From: CATQHL01 sp965204655
GTDB lineage: Bacteria > Actinomycetota > Acidimicrobiia > Acidimicrobiales > CATQHL01
Direction of reading: 5' to 3'
Assembly: GCA_965204655.1 (NCBI GenBank)
Contig: OZ241998.1
Span: 186,001 to 250,000 of the forward strand
DNA length: 64,000 bases
A model generated the notes under the pieces. That model made no database searches and was not told the DNA's origin. It was given only the letters and a program-made list of their open reading frames with translations. Made by a program: the position numbers and the translations under genes. Within the stretch, counting starts at the first letter, position 1; each line of letters begins with the position of its first letter. Shown in pieces: positions 9,168 through 18,204 of this stretch.

Positions 9168-9797
9168 TCACGGAGACCGAAGCGGGGAGAGCGCCCCGGG
9201 GGTGGTGAAGAGGTGGGCGGTTTCGTTGAGGGACAGCAGCCGCATGTGTCCGTCCGAACCCTGTAAACGGCAGACGCCTGTGTAAGAGACCTCTACGAAG
9301 AAGACGCTTTCCAACCCGATGAAATGGCTCAAAAGGGCGTTGATGGTGCCCCCGTGGGCTGCGACCATGACCGTCCGCCCGTCGTGTTTCGCACACCACG
9401 ATTCCCACACCCCGACGACCTGTTTCCGAAAGACGTGAGGATCGAAGAACCCAGCCTCTTCCCACTGGCGATTCTTCAGGCGCTGCCACTGGGGGTGGTT
9501 CTCGCGTCTCATCTCCTCAATGGGGATGTACTGGGTACTGAAGTGATCTATCTCGGAGAAACCCTCCACCACCTCCGGCTGGATCCCTAGACGATCAGCG
9601 AGGGGAGCGGCGGTTTCGACGGCGCGCAGCTTCGGACTCGTAGCTATGTGTTCTATGGACGGGGTGCTGTCGTCTAAGTACCACTCGGCTAGGCGGAGCG
9701 CCTGCTCCCGACCAAGCGGACTGAGCCCAGGATCGGCTGGAGCGCGGGAGTTCTCCACTCTTTCAGGCAGGGCGTGGCGCACCAGGATCAGGTTCAT
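9168..9797 (-). CDS. histidine phosphatase family protein
   Basis: This 209-residue protein belongs to the phosphoglycerate-mutase-like histidine phosphatases. The N-terminal LVRHALPE carries the phospho-accepting His in an RHA rather than the usual RHG form; SPLGREQA and SPKLRAVETA supply the conserved phosphate-pocket arginines, and VAAHGGTINAL carries the second catalytic His. The length is typical. Such enzymes hydrolyse sugar phosphates, nucleotides or phosphoproteins, and the substrate cannot be read from sequence. It lies upstream of the fused ETF on the same strand, which may only reflect co-transcription. The ATG start agrees with the family N-terminus. Confidence 0.85.
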   Translation of the reverse strand: MNLILVRHALPERVENSRAPADPGLSPLGREQALRLAEWYLDDSTPSIEHIATSPKLRAVETAAPLADRLGIQPEVVEGFSEIDHFSTQYIPIEEMRRENHPQWQRLKNRQWEEAGFFDPHVFRKQVVGVWESWCAKHDGRTVMVAAHGGTINALLSHFIGLESVFFVEVSYTGVCRLQGSDGHMRLLSLNETAHLFTTPGALSPLRSP

Positions 9798-9832
9798 CCG
9801 CTAGCACGGTACACATCACCGGGGTGAAGCGG

Positions 9833-10810
9833 CTAGTGGACTGTGATGCTCCAGTCCTCGGGGGTGAACCGACCGGTTTCGGGATCGCCTGGCAGTGCTA
9901 TTTCCAGGTATTCCGTTCCTTTGGGGACTGAAACGATCCTGACTAACCCTGACATCCGCCCGGATTCCGATAGCAGTATTCCCTCCTCCCTCCAGTCGTA
10001 TTGACCCAGTGAGAACAGGTCGATGCCACCTTCGCAAGCCCCGCAGGCGAACTGGATCGTTCTTGGCTCGCCGCCGGTTTCGAATCGGTATACCTCGTTG
10101 CCTCTGCCATTGAAGACGGTGCCTGGGGCGGTGTCTATCGAATCGAGAGCCCGAGGGTCGGTGAAGGTGAGTTTCCAGTTTCCGTCTGCGGTTATTTCGA
10201 TCGCATCCGGAGGGGCGTAGCGGCCGAAAGCGAACGAACTTCTGCCTTCATATGCGCCGATTAAGTACAAAATCTGGTCGGTGGGTTTGCCGTGGGAGTC
10301 CACGGCGGAGACTTGGAATCCGCCGCTGCCGTCGTGTGTTGCTTCCATGATCCAGCGAGTCGAATCCAGGGATGAACCAGGGTCGATGCCAATGAATTTG
10401 TGTCCGGTTCCTGAAAACGTGATCGGTAATTTGAGAGGAGGTTCTTGCTGTACGACGACAGAATTTTCAGGGAGAGTCACGTTGGACTTTGTGGGTATGA
10501 CCTCGGTGGAAACTGAGGTTTTGGCGGAGGAATCAGGCGTGGATGTTCGGTTAGGGGACTTGCCTGCGTCGTCGGTGGAATCGAAGGACTCGGAAGGATC
10601 GGCTTGGGTGCTAGAGGAGACTTGGCTGGGAGAGGACGTGTCCGGGGGCGGGGCGGGCGAGGACACCTCGGGCGGGGCGGGCGAGGAGGTGTCTGGAAGC
10701 GAGCCCCCCGAGCACCCGGAAACCAGAAGAATCGCCGCCGCCATCGCCGCCGCAAACAGCGTTCTCTTGAGCGTTTTCGTCTGGAAACTCAAGCGACCTG
10801 CGCTTCTCAC
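9833..10810 (-). CDS. lipoprotein of unknown function
   Basis: About 325 residues from a GTG start at 10810. A basic N-terminus leads into a hydrophobic stretch ending in ILLVSGCSGG, a lipobox with Cys near residue 33. A long Ser/Pro/Thr/Asp-rich linker follows (about 35-120), then a globular region of about 200 residues. That region contains short aromatic/acidic strands such as YRFETGGEPRTIQFACGACEGG and ends in FTPEDWSITVH. I do not recognise the domain. Likely anchored to the outer face of the membrane. It is divergent from the small gene starting at 10828, with only 17 bp between the starts, so promoters must lie inside one of the coding regions or this start is too far upstream. Confidence 0.6.
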   Translation of the reverse strand: MRSAGRLSFQTKTLKRTLFAAAMAAAILLVSGCSGGSLPDTSSPAPPEVSSPAPPPDTSSPSQVSSSTQADPSESFDSTDDAGKSPNRTSTPDSSAKTSVSTEVIPTKSNVTLPENSVVVQQEPPLKLPITFSGTGHKFIGIDPGSSLDSTRWIMEATHDGSGGFQVSAVDSHGKPTDQILYLIGAYEGRSSFAFGRYAPPDAIEITADGNWKLTFTDPRALDSIDTAPGTVFNGRGNEVYRFETGGEPRTIQFACGACEGGIDLFSLGQYDWREEGILLSESGRMSGLVRIVSVPKGTEYLEIALPGDPETGRFTPEDWSITVH

Positions 10811-10827
10811 ATGGCAGAATCTAACCT

Positions 10828-11310
10828 ATGGCCGTAGACACTACGCAGGTTCTCTTCACGCCGGACGACCTCGGCGAAGTCCTTCAGCACATGCGAGAGT
10901 TGGACGAAAGAGGCGACGGGAAGGGCTGGATGAACTTGCAGCCCTGGGTGGATGCCGAAGACGCACCGCCCAACTCCCCTTTGGGGCGCATGTTCTCGGC
11001 CAGAGGCCCGGCCATTCCCATGTGCACCTGGGTTCCGGGCCGACGACGCACCCGCCGCCCCGTGCCGGCCACCCTGGGGCTGAGCCACGTGACCGGTCGG
11101 TTCGCCGTGAAGCGCTTAGCCGAGAGGGGGGTGGACGTGCCCAATGGGTGGGTGCTGAAGCAAGATCACAACCGCCGAGGTCTGGTGTTTGACCTGCCGA
11201 AAGACGCTTTGGTGGAGGATATACTGGATTTCATGCTTGCGGCGTCCACTGCGCTCAGCGGCGTGCTGATCACAGACCGCTGGATAGCCGACGCAGTCGT
11301 CCAGCGGTAG
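10828..11310 (+). CDS. conserved-looking hypothetical protein
   Basis: A 160-residue soluble protein starting MAVDTTQVLFTPDDLGEVLQHM. It has no signal peptide or membrane segment. The central part is rich in Arg/Pro (VPGRRRTRRPVPATLGLSH), and the C-terminal third looks like a compact alpha/beta fold (RGLVFDLPKDALVEDILDFML). No catalytic motif is recognised. It ends 8 bp before the Ogt-type methyltransferase gene and is probably co-transcribed with it. Codon use and lack of internal stops over 480 bp support a real gene; the function is unknown. Confidence 0.6.
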   Translation: MAVDTTQVLFTPDDLGEVLQHMRELDERGDGKGWMNLQPWVDAEDAPPNSPLGRMFSARGPAIPMCTWVPGRRRTRRPVPATLGLSHVTGRFAVKRLAERGVDVPNGWVLKQDHNRRGLVFDLPKDALVEDILDFMLAASTALSGVLITDRWIADAVVQR

Positions 11311-11318
11311 CTATCCGA

Positions 11319-11924
11319 ATGGCCGAAGCATCCGCGCAGGAGACGACCGAAAGCGTAGAGGCGTCGATTTGGGCGGTGGACAGCCCGGTGGGCCGCCTGG
11401 GTTTGGCGAGCACCGACGCAGGGTTGCTGAGGCTCTCCTACATGGTCAACGAGGGGAAACCCGCAGGCTTTGACGAGTTGGCGTCGGAACTGCGGGCCGC
11501 CTCGGCGGGCGTGAGCATCACAGACGTGAGCATCACCCCAGCGCCTTTTGAGGATGTCCGCCGCCAACTCGACGACTACTTCGCTGGGCAGCTGAAGCGT
11601 TTCACGCTTCCCCTTGACTGGCGGGCAAGCAAAGGCTTCTACCACAAGGTTCACAGGATCGTTTTCGGCATTCCCTACGGGCAAGTCCGCAGCTACGGGG
11701 ATATCGCCCTTGAAGCGGGCAACGCCGCTGCCGCCCGCGCCGTAGGCCAAGCGATGGCCAAGAACCCGCTGTCGCTCATTGTGCCGTGCCATCGGGTCGT
11801 GAATAGCGACGGCTCAAGGGGCAACTACGGAGGAGGCAGGCAGGCCAAGGACTACCTTTTAGACCTTGAAAGCGGCGCTGTAGAGCAGAGCGAAGCCAGC
11901 GAAACCGACCGCTCCTCTTCCTAA
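11319..11924 (+). CDS. ogt: methylated-DNA--[protein]-cysteine S-methyltransferase
   Basis: This 201-residue protein repairs O6-alkylguanine by moving the alkyl group to its own active-site cysteine. The motif PLSLIVPCHRVVNSDGS contains the acceptor in PCHRV. Upstream, FYHKVHRIVFGIPYGQVRSYGDIA and AAARAVGQAMAKNP form the winged-helix DNA-binding and arginine-finger segments of the family. The N-terminal half (SIWAVDSPVGRLGLASTDAGLLRL) is the ribonuclease-like domain usual in Ogt/AGT. The gene starts 8 bp after the small hypothetical gene. The end of the gene faces the convergent defence operon. Confidence 0.95.
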   Translation: MAEASAQETTESVEASIWAVDSPVGRLGLASTDAGLLRLSYMVNEGKPAGFDELASELRAASAGVSITDVSITPAPFEDVRRQLDDYFAGQLKRFTLPLDWRASKGFYHKVHRIVFGIPYGQVRSYGDIALEAGNAAAARAVGQAMAKNPLSLIVPCHRVVNSDGSRGNYGGGRQAKDYLLDLESGAVEQSEASETDRSSS

Positions 11925-11949
11925 CGGCCCGTCAGCACCCTCTCGCCCG

Positions 11950-14900
11950 TCAGCACCCTCTCCCCAAACCCGCCTCCTCAAGCAGAGCATCCAAGAGGGG
12001 GTTACCCCAACTGAGCAGGCTCAGCCCGGGCTTGTCCTGGTAGACCGACTGCTCAAAAGTCACCCCGTGGCGTTCGCCTCCCAGGTCTAGCAGCCGGGCG
12101 CCGTCAAACTCGGAATGTTCCTTGAAGCGCTCCCTGACAGCCCTGACTGAGAACAGGTTCTCTTGCAAACCTTTCAAGTCCATCACCGGCGAAAGTTCCT
12201 CCCTCTGGCGGGGAACCGAGTCCAGGTTTTCCATCTTGAGCGGGGCTTTCTCTAGGAGTTCCATCATCCTGGAGAATTCGTCAGCGGAGTCTGAAGCAGT
12301 GCGTTGCCCCATAGCCGCCTCCTCAAAGAGCGCCTCGGTAGCTGCGAGAACCGGCTGGGCGTTGCCTACGACGTGCTTGAACCAGTCATGCCGGTCGGCG
12401 ATGCGCGTGTAGATGTCCTCCTCCACGGTGCCCTTGTAGAAGAAGTTGGTGACGTAGACCTCGGCGCAGCCGCCGATTCGGTCAATGCGACCGATGCGCT
12501 GCTCTAGGCGCATGAAGTTCCACGGAAGATCAAAGTTGAAGAGACGGGCGCAGGTCTGCAGGTTCAGCCCTTCTGACATGGAGTCGGTGCCGATCAGTAT
12601 CTTGCCTTCGCCCCTCCTGAAGAGTTCCTTGACCCTTTCCTTGGGGAGAGGACTCCAGGAGTTCCGTTCGGTATCCCAGCGCTCGCCTCCCCGCCCTGAG
12701 TAGCAGAGCACTCCCTCCCCGTAGGTGGGAAGGAGTTGTTCTCGGATGTAGTCAAGGGTGTCGGTGTATTGGGTGAAGACGACCGCCGTGCGGTGCCCCC
12801 CGGCGAAGCTTTCTCGCAGCAGCCGGTGCAGCAGTTTCATCTTGGGTTCGTCGGGCGGTCTGTCGGAGAGGTCATTGACGAAGCCTTCGAGCTCGTTTAT
12901 CTCTGCCTGAAGGTCGTCCGCTACGCCTTCGGAGTCCGCCTCCTCAAAGGAGGAGGAGGCTTCCAGGGTGTGTTTGTCGTCGTCGTCGAGCAGGTCGTCT
13001 AGAGCGCTCCGGCGGCTGCGGAGCGACTCCAGGCGGCGCTGCAGCGAGCGTTCCACGGCGTGGAAACTGGAGGTCAGGCGCCGCCTGTAGATGGTCATTA
13101 CGAAACCCAAGGGGGTGCGTTTTCCGTGCTTTAGGTAGGCGTCGTAGTAGCGGCGTATGTATTGCTCTATGCGGTCGTAGAGCTCCGCAGCGTCCCCGAG
13201 GTCGCAGAACTGGTCGTCCACAACCCGGACGGGGATGGACGCTTCGGGGGACAGCGAGCCGTCCTTGGCGTACGAACGCAGGGTCGCGCGGGTGGTGCGG
13301 AAGACGCGGTCGCGCACCGGCGTGTTCGCCCGCAGCCACTCGTTCCAGCACTCCTGGTCGCGGCGTGAAAACCCTCCGAAGGCGGATCGCTCGCTGCCCT
13401 CAGAGTGGAAGTTGAAGAGCCGGTCGGCGCCGACTAGGCCGAGTCTTTCAGCGATGGACTGCTGGATGGCTTCCAGGGTTTCGTCCCCTTCGGTGAAGCC
13501 GATCTGAGCGGCCAGCATCTTCTGGAGGAAACCCCACTCCCTGACTGCAAAAGGTTGGAGGAGTTCTTTGTAGTAGTTCTCCATCTGATCCGCTCCCTTG
13601 TTCCAGAGTTCGGGCAGCCCCATGAGCTTGAGAACGTCCCAGAGGTCGTGGGTGTTCAGCTGCATGGGGGTGGCGGAGGCGGCTAGCAGCGCCCGCCACA
13701 TGTCGTTGCGCTCAAGCTCTATGAGGGTGGCCAGGAGTTGGTTGGGAGAGTCGTTGGGTTTTGCTCCTCGCCTTCGGGCGTGGTGTATTTCGTCCACGAA
13801 GACCAGGTCCCAGGCTTCGCCGTCCAGCAGGCTGGCGCGATGGCCGCGCCGCCGGGCGAGGTGTGAGGAGGCCAGCAGCACCGGAGATGCCCGCCAAGGG
13901 TTCTGCTTCGTAGGGATGTCTGTGCTCTGTCCGTCCACCCGCCAGAGTTTCCCCCCGCTCAGATCCAGGCGGGGGACGTCCAGCAGCAACTTCTCGCTGA
14001 GTTCTTCCTGCCATTGTTTGAGGAGCGATGCGGGCACTAGAAGCAGGGCGGTTGATGTGGCGCCGGACAGCAGCAGTTCCCGCAAGACCAAACCCACTTC
14101 AATGGTTTTGCCCAACCCCACCTCGTCTGCCAGCAGATAGGAGCGCGGCCAGGTGTCAACGATGCGCCGGGAGATCGCCGTCTGATGCGCCCACGGACGG
14201 ACGCCGGAGGAGACCAGTCCGACCCCGCTGCGGCTCAGCGGGGCGTCGCGGACGGCCTCTAGGAGGTTGCGCTCGCTCTCGGTGAGCGGCGGGGGCGGGT
14301 CGGGCTCGAGGGGGTCGTGCGGTTCGGGTGTCCAGTCGGCCTCGGGCGGCAGCAGGCGCAGGAGGTTGTTCTCCACGGCCTCGGGCAGAGGCACGCTTTT
14401 CCAGCCGTCCACGTTCCGGCCTTGCCAGAGTCGCTCAAACTCCTCCGTCCGGTGCTGGCCGTGGCTCTCCCAGGACGGCCACCAGGAGGCGTGCACGTCA
14501 AAGGTCTCGTAGTTCTCTGTCCAACCGGAACGGGATTCGTTGATGCTGCCGTGAAAGACGATCCGATCTCCGGCGGCGTCCTGCAGGACACCCCACTTGG
14601 AGTGAAAGTAGCGATCTCCGGCGGCGTCGTCTCCGGTCAGCGGGACGCCGTCGTTCCCGAGGGGTACGCCAACTCGTATTTGGAGCCGCCCCTGCGCGAC
14701 CAGCCAGGCGATCACCTCCCAGCGGCGGAGCTTGAGTGCGTCCTCTAGGAAATTGACGTCGGATGTGAGGCGCTGCGAGAGCACGGCGTCCAGGCTTGCC
14801 CGCCCCAGCAGGGCGTTGCGGTCGGCTTCGGTGAGCTCCGCCCCGACCAGCAGACGCATGATCCCTTGGTTGGAGGCGAAGCGGGCGATGCCCGCCGCTG

Positions 14901-15186
14901 CGCTCAGGAAGGCGGAGGAGGCGAAGTAGCCCGCAACCCGGTCGTAGCGCACCGCCCGCTGCAGCACGGGGACGTAGAAGCGGCTCAGCAGATCTCTCGA
15001 GCCGCCGTAGTGGGGGTGCAGATGGAGATCGGCGAATCTTCCTAGGGGGCGGGTTTCTTGAACGTAGGTTTGGGGGAGCGGGGCGTCGGGGAGCGTGCGG
15101 GATGTGGGATGTGGGGCGTCGGGATGTGGGGTGTCGGCATGCCCCGACGTTTTTTCGGGCGTCCCTCCGAGTGCAGGGTCAGTCAT
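11950..15186 (-). CDS. PLD-domain SNF2-type helicase of predicted defence operon
   Basis: About 1,078 residues. Residues about 55-240 form a phospholipase-D-like nuclease domain (YFHSKWGVLQD near 193, then VFHGSINESRSGW). A SNF2/DEAD helicase core follows: LLADEVGLGKTIEVGL (Walker A, about 350), VFVDEIHHARR (Walker B, DEIH, about 462), LAASATPMQLN, AVVFTQYTDTLDYI, and LEQRIGRIDRIG (motif VI). The frame is open to 15309, but ATG 15186 is preferred. It overlaps the methylase stop by 8 bp, implying translational coupling, and it excludes a low-complexity region that is really the end of the methylase. Last gene of the four-gene operon; it probably translocates on or remodels foreign DNA and may cleave it. 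The PLD domain shows the HxK pattern but nuclease activity is not demonstrated. Confidence 0.85.
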   Translation of the reverse strand: MTDPALGGTPEKTSGHADTPHPDAPHPTSRTLPDAPLPQTYVQETRPLGRFADLHLHPHYGGSRDLLSRFYVPVLQRAVRYDRVAGYFASSAFLSAAAGIARFASNQGIMRLLVGAELTEADRNALLGRASLDAVLSQRLTSDVNFLEDALKLRRWEVIAWLVAQGRLQIRVGVPLGNDGVPLTGDDAAGDRYFHSKWGVLQDAAGDRIVFHGSINESRSGWTENYETFDVHASWWPSWESHGQHRTEEFERLWQGRNVDGWKSVPLPEAVENNLLRLLPPEADWTPEPHDPLEPDPPPPLTESERNLLEAVRDAPLSRSGVGLVSSGVRPWAHQTAISRRIVDTWPRSYLLADEVGLGKTIEVGLVLRELLLSGATSTALLLVPASLLKQWQEELSEKLLLDVPRLDLSGGKLWRVDGQSTDIPTKQNPWRASPVLLASSHLARRRGHRASLLDGEAWDLVFVDEIHHARRRGAKPNDSPNQLLATLIELERNDMWRALLAASATPMQLNTHDLWDVLKLMGLPELWNKGADQMENYYKELLQPFAVREWGFLQKMLAAQIGFTEGDETLEAIQQSIAERLGLVGADRLFNFHSEGSERSAFGGFSRRDQECWNEWLRANTPVRDRVFRTTRATLRSYAKDGSLSPEASIPVRVVDDQFCDLGDAAELYDRIEQYIRRYYDAYLKHGKRTPLGFVMTIYRRRLTSSFHAVERSLQRRLESLRSRRSALDDLLDDDDKHTLEASSSFEEADSEGVADDLQAEINELEGFVNDLSDRPPDEPKMKLLHRLLRESFAGGHRTAVVFTQYTDTLDYIREQLLPTYGEGVLCYSGRGGERWDTERNSWSPLPKERVKELFRRGEGKILIGTDSMSEGLNLQTCARLFNFDLPWNFMRLEQRIGRIDRIGGCAEVYVTNFFYKGTVEEDIYTRIADRHDWFKHVVGNAQPVLAATEALFEEAAMGQRTASDSADEFSRMMELLEKAPLKMENLDSVPRQREELSPVMDLKGLQENLFSVRAVRERFKEHSEFDGARLLDLGGERHGVTFEQSVYQDKPGLSLLSWGNPLLDALLEEAGLGRGC

Positions 15187-18184
15187 TCCCCTGGGGTTGC
15201 CCATCCTGGGGTTGTTCATCCTGGGGTTGCCCATCCTCATCCGCTTGGGATTTATCCCCCTGGGGTTTCTCACCCAAGGGGAGGGGAACCTCGTAGACCG
15301 TTTCCTCATCCTGCGGGCGCTCTAGGTCTGTGAAGTACGGCAGAGTGAGTTGATCGAGGAGGCCCACCTCGTATATGTTCCAGTTGCCTTCGGGGTCCTT
15401 TGATCTAGGAAGCGCTTTGAGTAGTGCTTGTAGGCAGTTTCGGAAAGGCTCTGAGGTCGCTAGGCCTCGTTCATCTAGCCAGCGCTTGGCTGCGGCGGGG
15501 CCATCCTCAGCGACGACATAAAGTGCGGTGTGGACGGCGTCTATGAGCGCCCCGAAGTCTTCCCTTTTCCGGTTCACTCCGTGGTCGTGATCATCGCCGC
15601 GACGCAGACGCTGGTGAGGCTCGCACATGCTGACCCAGCCTCTTTGGGCGGTGAGGATCTTGGCTCTTTCCAGATCCTTGACGTCTAGACCGCCTGTCGC
15701 TAGGGCAAGCCTGCGGGCGTCGTCGTATGGGAACTCGCGGGCCTTGAACAACTCCCAGGCAGCGATTGCGAAGTCTGTGAGCGGATCAAAGCTGGCCTCG
15801 CGTCCAAGCAGCCGGGCTTTCATCAAACGGATGGTCTCGGCTCTCGCTACGTCCAGGGCTTCCTCAGGGCGCAGCAGCCGGGATGTTCCATCTTCGTCGG
15901 TTTCTACGGAGTACACAGGCCAGTGCTCAGAGAGTTCGGCCAGCGTAGGTCCGTATGTAGAAAGCATCAGATCCACACCACCCAACCCGTGTTCCTCGAA
16001 GTCTTCGTAGGCTTCAACGGCGGCTAGTCGTATGTCGGACGCCAAATCGGTGAAATAGGCGCGTCCACTCCCGAAGGGGAGCGCTTCACGTTTCCGACAG
16101 ACCAAGAGGATGGTGGAGGCGGCGGAGTTGCGTCTGGCTTGATGCAGGGATTGTTCGGACTCTGTGTGGACAGGCCAGGAAGCCCGGATGCTGAAACCGG
16201 CCTGCATCAGGGAGGTGCCGAGGGCGTCCCAGGCCTCGGCGCGTTTATGGGTGAACATTACTGTCAGCACGCCGTCGCTGCTGATCACTCGGTGGCACTC
16301 AGCAAAGATGGCTTCCATCTTTGCTGAGTAGTCGTGGTCGGCTAACTCCTTGGCGCGCTTGCCGGCTGCGGCGAAGCGGGCGCGGTTGGTGACCGCCTCT
16401 TCTTTCTTGTTGGTGAGTTCTGCTGCGTAGAGTGCCGGCCAGAGTTCTCCCAGGGTGCGCTTCTGCCATACGTAGAAATAGTCGGAAAGTTCTGCGTACA
16501 TAATGTTGTCGTAATACGGCGGGTCTATGCACACCAGCGTCTGTGAGCCGTCGGGCACTTTTGCCAGGTCGCCGGCGTTCTCCGCCGTTACGCTCACCTT
16601 GGGGCGCCCTAGGGAGGTCTCCTCCAAGTTAGGTTGCTCACTCTCGTCGTCGCCGAGAAGTTCAGCGATCTGTCTGTAGGCGTCTAAGAGTTGCGTGAGC
16701 GTCCAGGCAAAGAGTTCTGACCCGGCTTCAAATTCGGCGAAAGTCCAGCGGGTGGGGAAGGCGTGCATGCTGAAGGCAGGGGCGATTCCTTGTCTGCTCA
16801 CGTGCCACGCCACCTGCCGGGAGTTCCAACCCACGGCTTTGTCTCCCATCAGGGAGAGCAGGGCGGGCACCGCTTCTGCCCGCTGTGGTTCGGGGATCTC
16901 TTCCTGTATCTCTAGGGCGATTTTGCGCCACTCCTCCACGAAGCAGCCGTGCGTAAGGAGTTGCCGCGTGGTAAACATGTCACGCCAGTTGCGCATGCCG
17001 TAGTGGTGGGGTCTAGTGTCATTACCTTCGGGTATGGGTTCGGTGGGTAGAACCCCCCGGCGTTCCCAGTCGGGCAGCAGGCGTTCAAGTTCACGTTCGG
17101 CTGTTGCGAGGGCTGCAAAATCTGCTTCGGTGGGGAGGCGGAAACCTCGGCCTTGCGGGGTGCGGATTGCCGCGGAGTAGAGAAGTTCACCCATGCGACC
17201 GGTCTGAGCCTCGGCTTTGATGTAATCGCCGTCTATGGTGAGACCGTCCCAAGGTGAAAACCCTTTTCCGCGTGAGACGGTGCCGCGATCCGGGTTGAAA
17301 TCAATCGCCTCCCTCTCCACCAACTCCAGCACCATCTCGGCGAGTTCGCTGCCGTTGCGGTGGGTGAGCAGACGCACAGCAACGGGCTTTTTTCCTCGGC
17401 GCAACCAAAGGTTGGGAAGCAGCGGGACGACCTTGCCTGTGCGAGGGCAGGCCACTGTGCGGGCGTAGATATAGGCTGTGACCCTCTCGTTGGGGTTTTC
17501 CTTCGCAAAGAACGGCGAAAGCCGAGCCTCCAGCCGAGTCACTAACTCCGTTCCCCAATGCTCTAGGTCGTCCGTAATGCTCAAGCCAAAGCGGGAGGAG
17601 ATTTCCAGCCCCGCCTTCAGCACCGACACGGCCACCGGATTCAGATCGTTGGCTCGGCTAGGAAGCCTGTAGCGCAAGGCCTCATAAGGGATGGATCCGC
17701 CGCCCGCGGTCGGGTCCAAAACTTCAGGGTTGCGCCCCCACGTGAACTCGAGCACCTCGTGCAGCAGGGACAACTGCTCAGCGGAAGGGCTGTTTTTGTA
17801 TGCCTGTTTGTATCCGTAGCCGTTCCCGGGTAGTCTCTCGCCGCTGACTTTGGCCTTCTCTATGGCTTTCTTGGCCTCCACAGGGTCGCCCCAAACGCCG
17901 CAGAGGTGCAAGAACCACTTCTTGTAGGCCTCTTCGCTTTTGAATTCCGGCTTTCCTGGGAACCTCTCTGCCAACTTGGGCGTCCAGACGGGGAGCAGGC
18001 TGCCCAAGACGGCGGCGGCGCTGACCACCAGCGGTCTGCGAGCCCACCACACGTGCAGAGTTTTTAATTTTGGAAACTGTCCGGGTATAGGCGATGACTC
18101 GCGACGGCATTCAATCCCGATCTCCTCAACAGGGAAATAATTCTCAATGAGGAGTTCAGGAGCGTCCGCAGCGTTGCCACCCAT
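15179..18184 (-). CDS. DUF1156-type DNA adenine methylase of predicted defence operon
   Basis: About 1,001 residues. ATG 18184 is chosen over the longer frame (18280) because it gives the family-like N-terminus LLIENYFPVEEIGIECRRES and clears the upstream stop at 18205. Motifs: HVWWARRPL (about 44-52), VLDPTAGGGSIPYEAL (AdoMet-binding region, about 155-170), DLNPVAVSVLKAGL, CPRTGKVVPLLPNLWL (conserved Cys region of this COG1743-like group), and LVCIDPPYYDNIMYAEL (catalytic DPPY, about 554). A late VLTVMFTHKRAEAWDAL strand is typical of N6-adenine/N4-cytosine methylases. Probably marks host DNA so the helicase/ATPase complex spares it. The C-terminus is a repeat-encoded Q/P/D tail. It is third in the operon and overlaps the helicase start. 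Confidence 0.88.
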   Translation of the reverse strand: MGGNAADAPELLIENYFPVEEIGIECRRESSPIPGQFPKLKTLHVWWARRPLVVSAAAVLGSLLPVWTPKLAERFPGKPEFKSEEAYKKWFLHLCGVWGDPVEAKKAIEKAKVSGERLPGNGYGYKQAYKNSPSAEQLSLLHEVLEFTWGRNPEVLDPTAGGGSIPYEALRYRLPSRANDLNPVAVSVLKAGLEISSRFGLSITDDLEHWGTELVTRLEARLSPFFAKENPNERVTAYIYARTVACPRTGKVVPLLPNLWLRRGKKPVAVRLLTHRNGSELAEMVLELVEREAIDFNPDRGTVSRGKGFSPWDGLTIDGDYIKAEAQTGRMGELLYSAAIRTPQGRGFRLPTEADFAALATAERELERLLPDWERRGVLPTEPIPEGNDTRPHHYGMRNWRDMFTTRQLLTHGCFVEEWRKIALEIQEEIPEPQRAEAVPALLSLMGDKAVGWNSRQVAWHVSRQGIAPAFSMHAFPTRWTFAEFEAGSELFAWTLTQLLDAYRQIAELLGDDESEQPNLEETSLGRPKVSVTAENAGDLAKVPDGSQTLVCIDPPYYDNIMYAELSDYFYVWQKRTLGELWPALYAAELTNKKEEAVTNRARFAAAGKRAKELADHDYSAKMEAIFAECHRVISSDGVLTVMFTHKRAEAWDALGTSLMQAGFSIRASWPVHTESEQSLHQARRNSAASTILLVCRKREALPFGSGRAYFTDLASDIRLAAVEAYEDFEEHGLGGVDLMLSTYGPTLAELSEHWPVYSVETDEDGTSRLLRPEEALDVARAETIRLMKARLLGREASFDPLTDFAIAAWELFKAREFPYDDARRLALATGGLDVKDLERAKILTAQRGWVSMCEPHQRLRRGDDHDHGVNRKREDFGALIDAVHTALYVVAEDGPAAAKRWLDERGLATSEPFRNCLQALLKALPRSKDPEGNWNIYEVGLLDQLTLPYFTDLERPQDEETVYEVPLPLGEKPQGDKSQADEDGQPQDEQPQDGQPQGND
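15191..15235 (-). repeat. three tandem 15-bp repeats at methylase/helicase junction
   Basis: Three direct copies of a 15-bp unit lie end to end; copies one and three are identical and the middle one differs at two bases. In the methylase frame they encode the Gln/Pro/Asp-rich tail DGQPQDEQPQDGQPQ just before the stop. The unit is a multiple of three, so copy-number change would lengthen or shorten the tail without shifting frame. The helicase ATG at 15186 lies just downstream on the coding strand. Confidence 0.9.
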
Positions 18185-18204
18185 CTGTGCCGGCCCTCGG
18201 CTGC

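Noticed and set aside
15187..15309. Longer helicase start at 15309
   Set aside because: It would lie inside the methylase tail and only add repeat-encoded residues; ATG 15186 overlaps the stop in a typical coupling arrangement.
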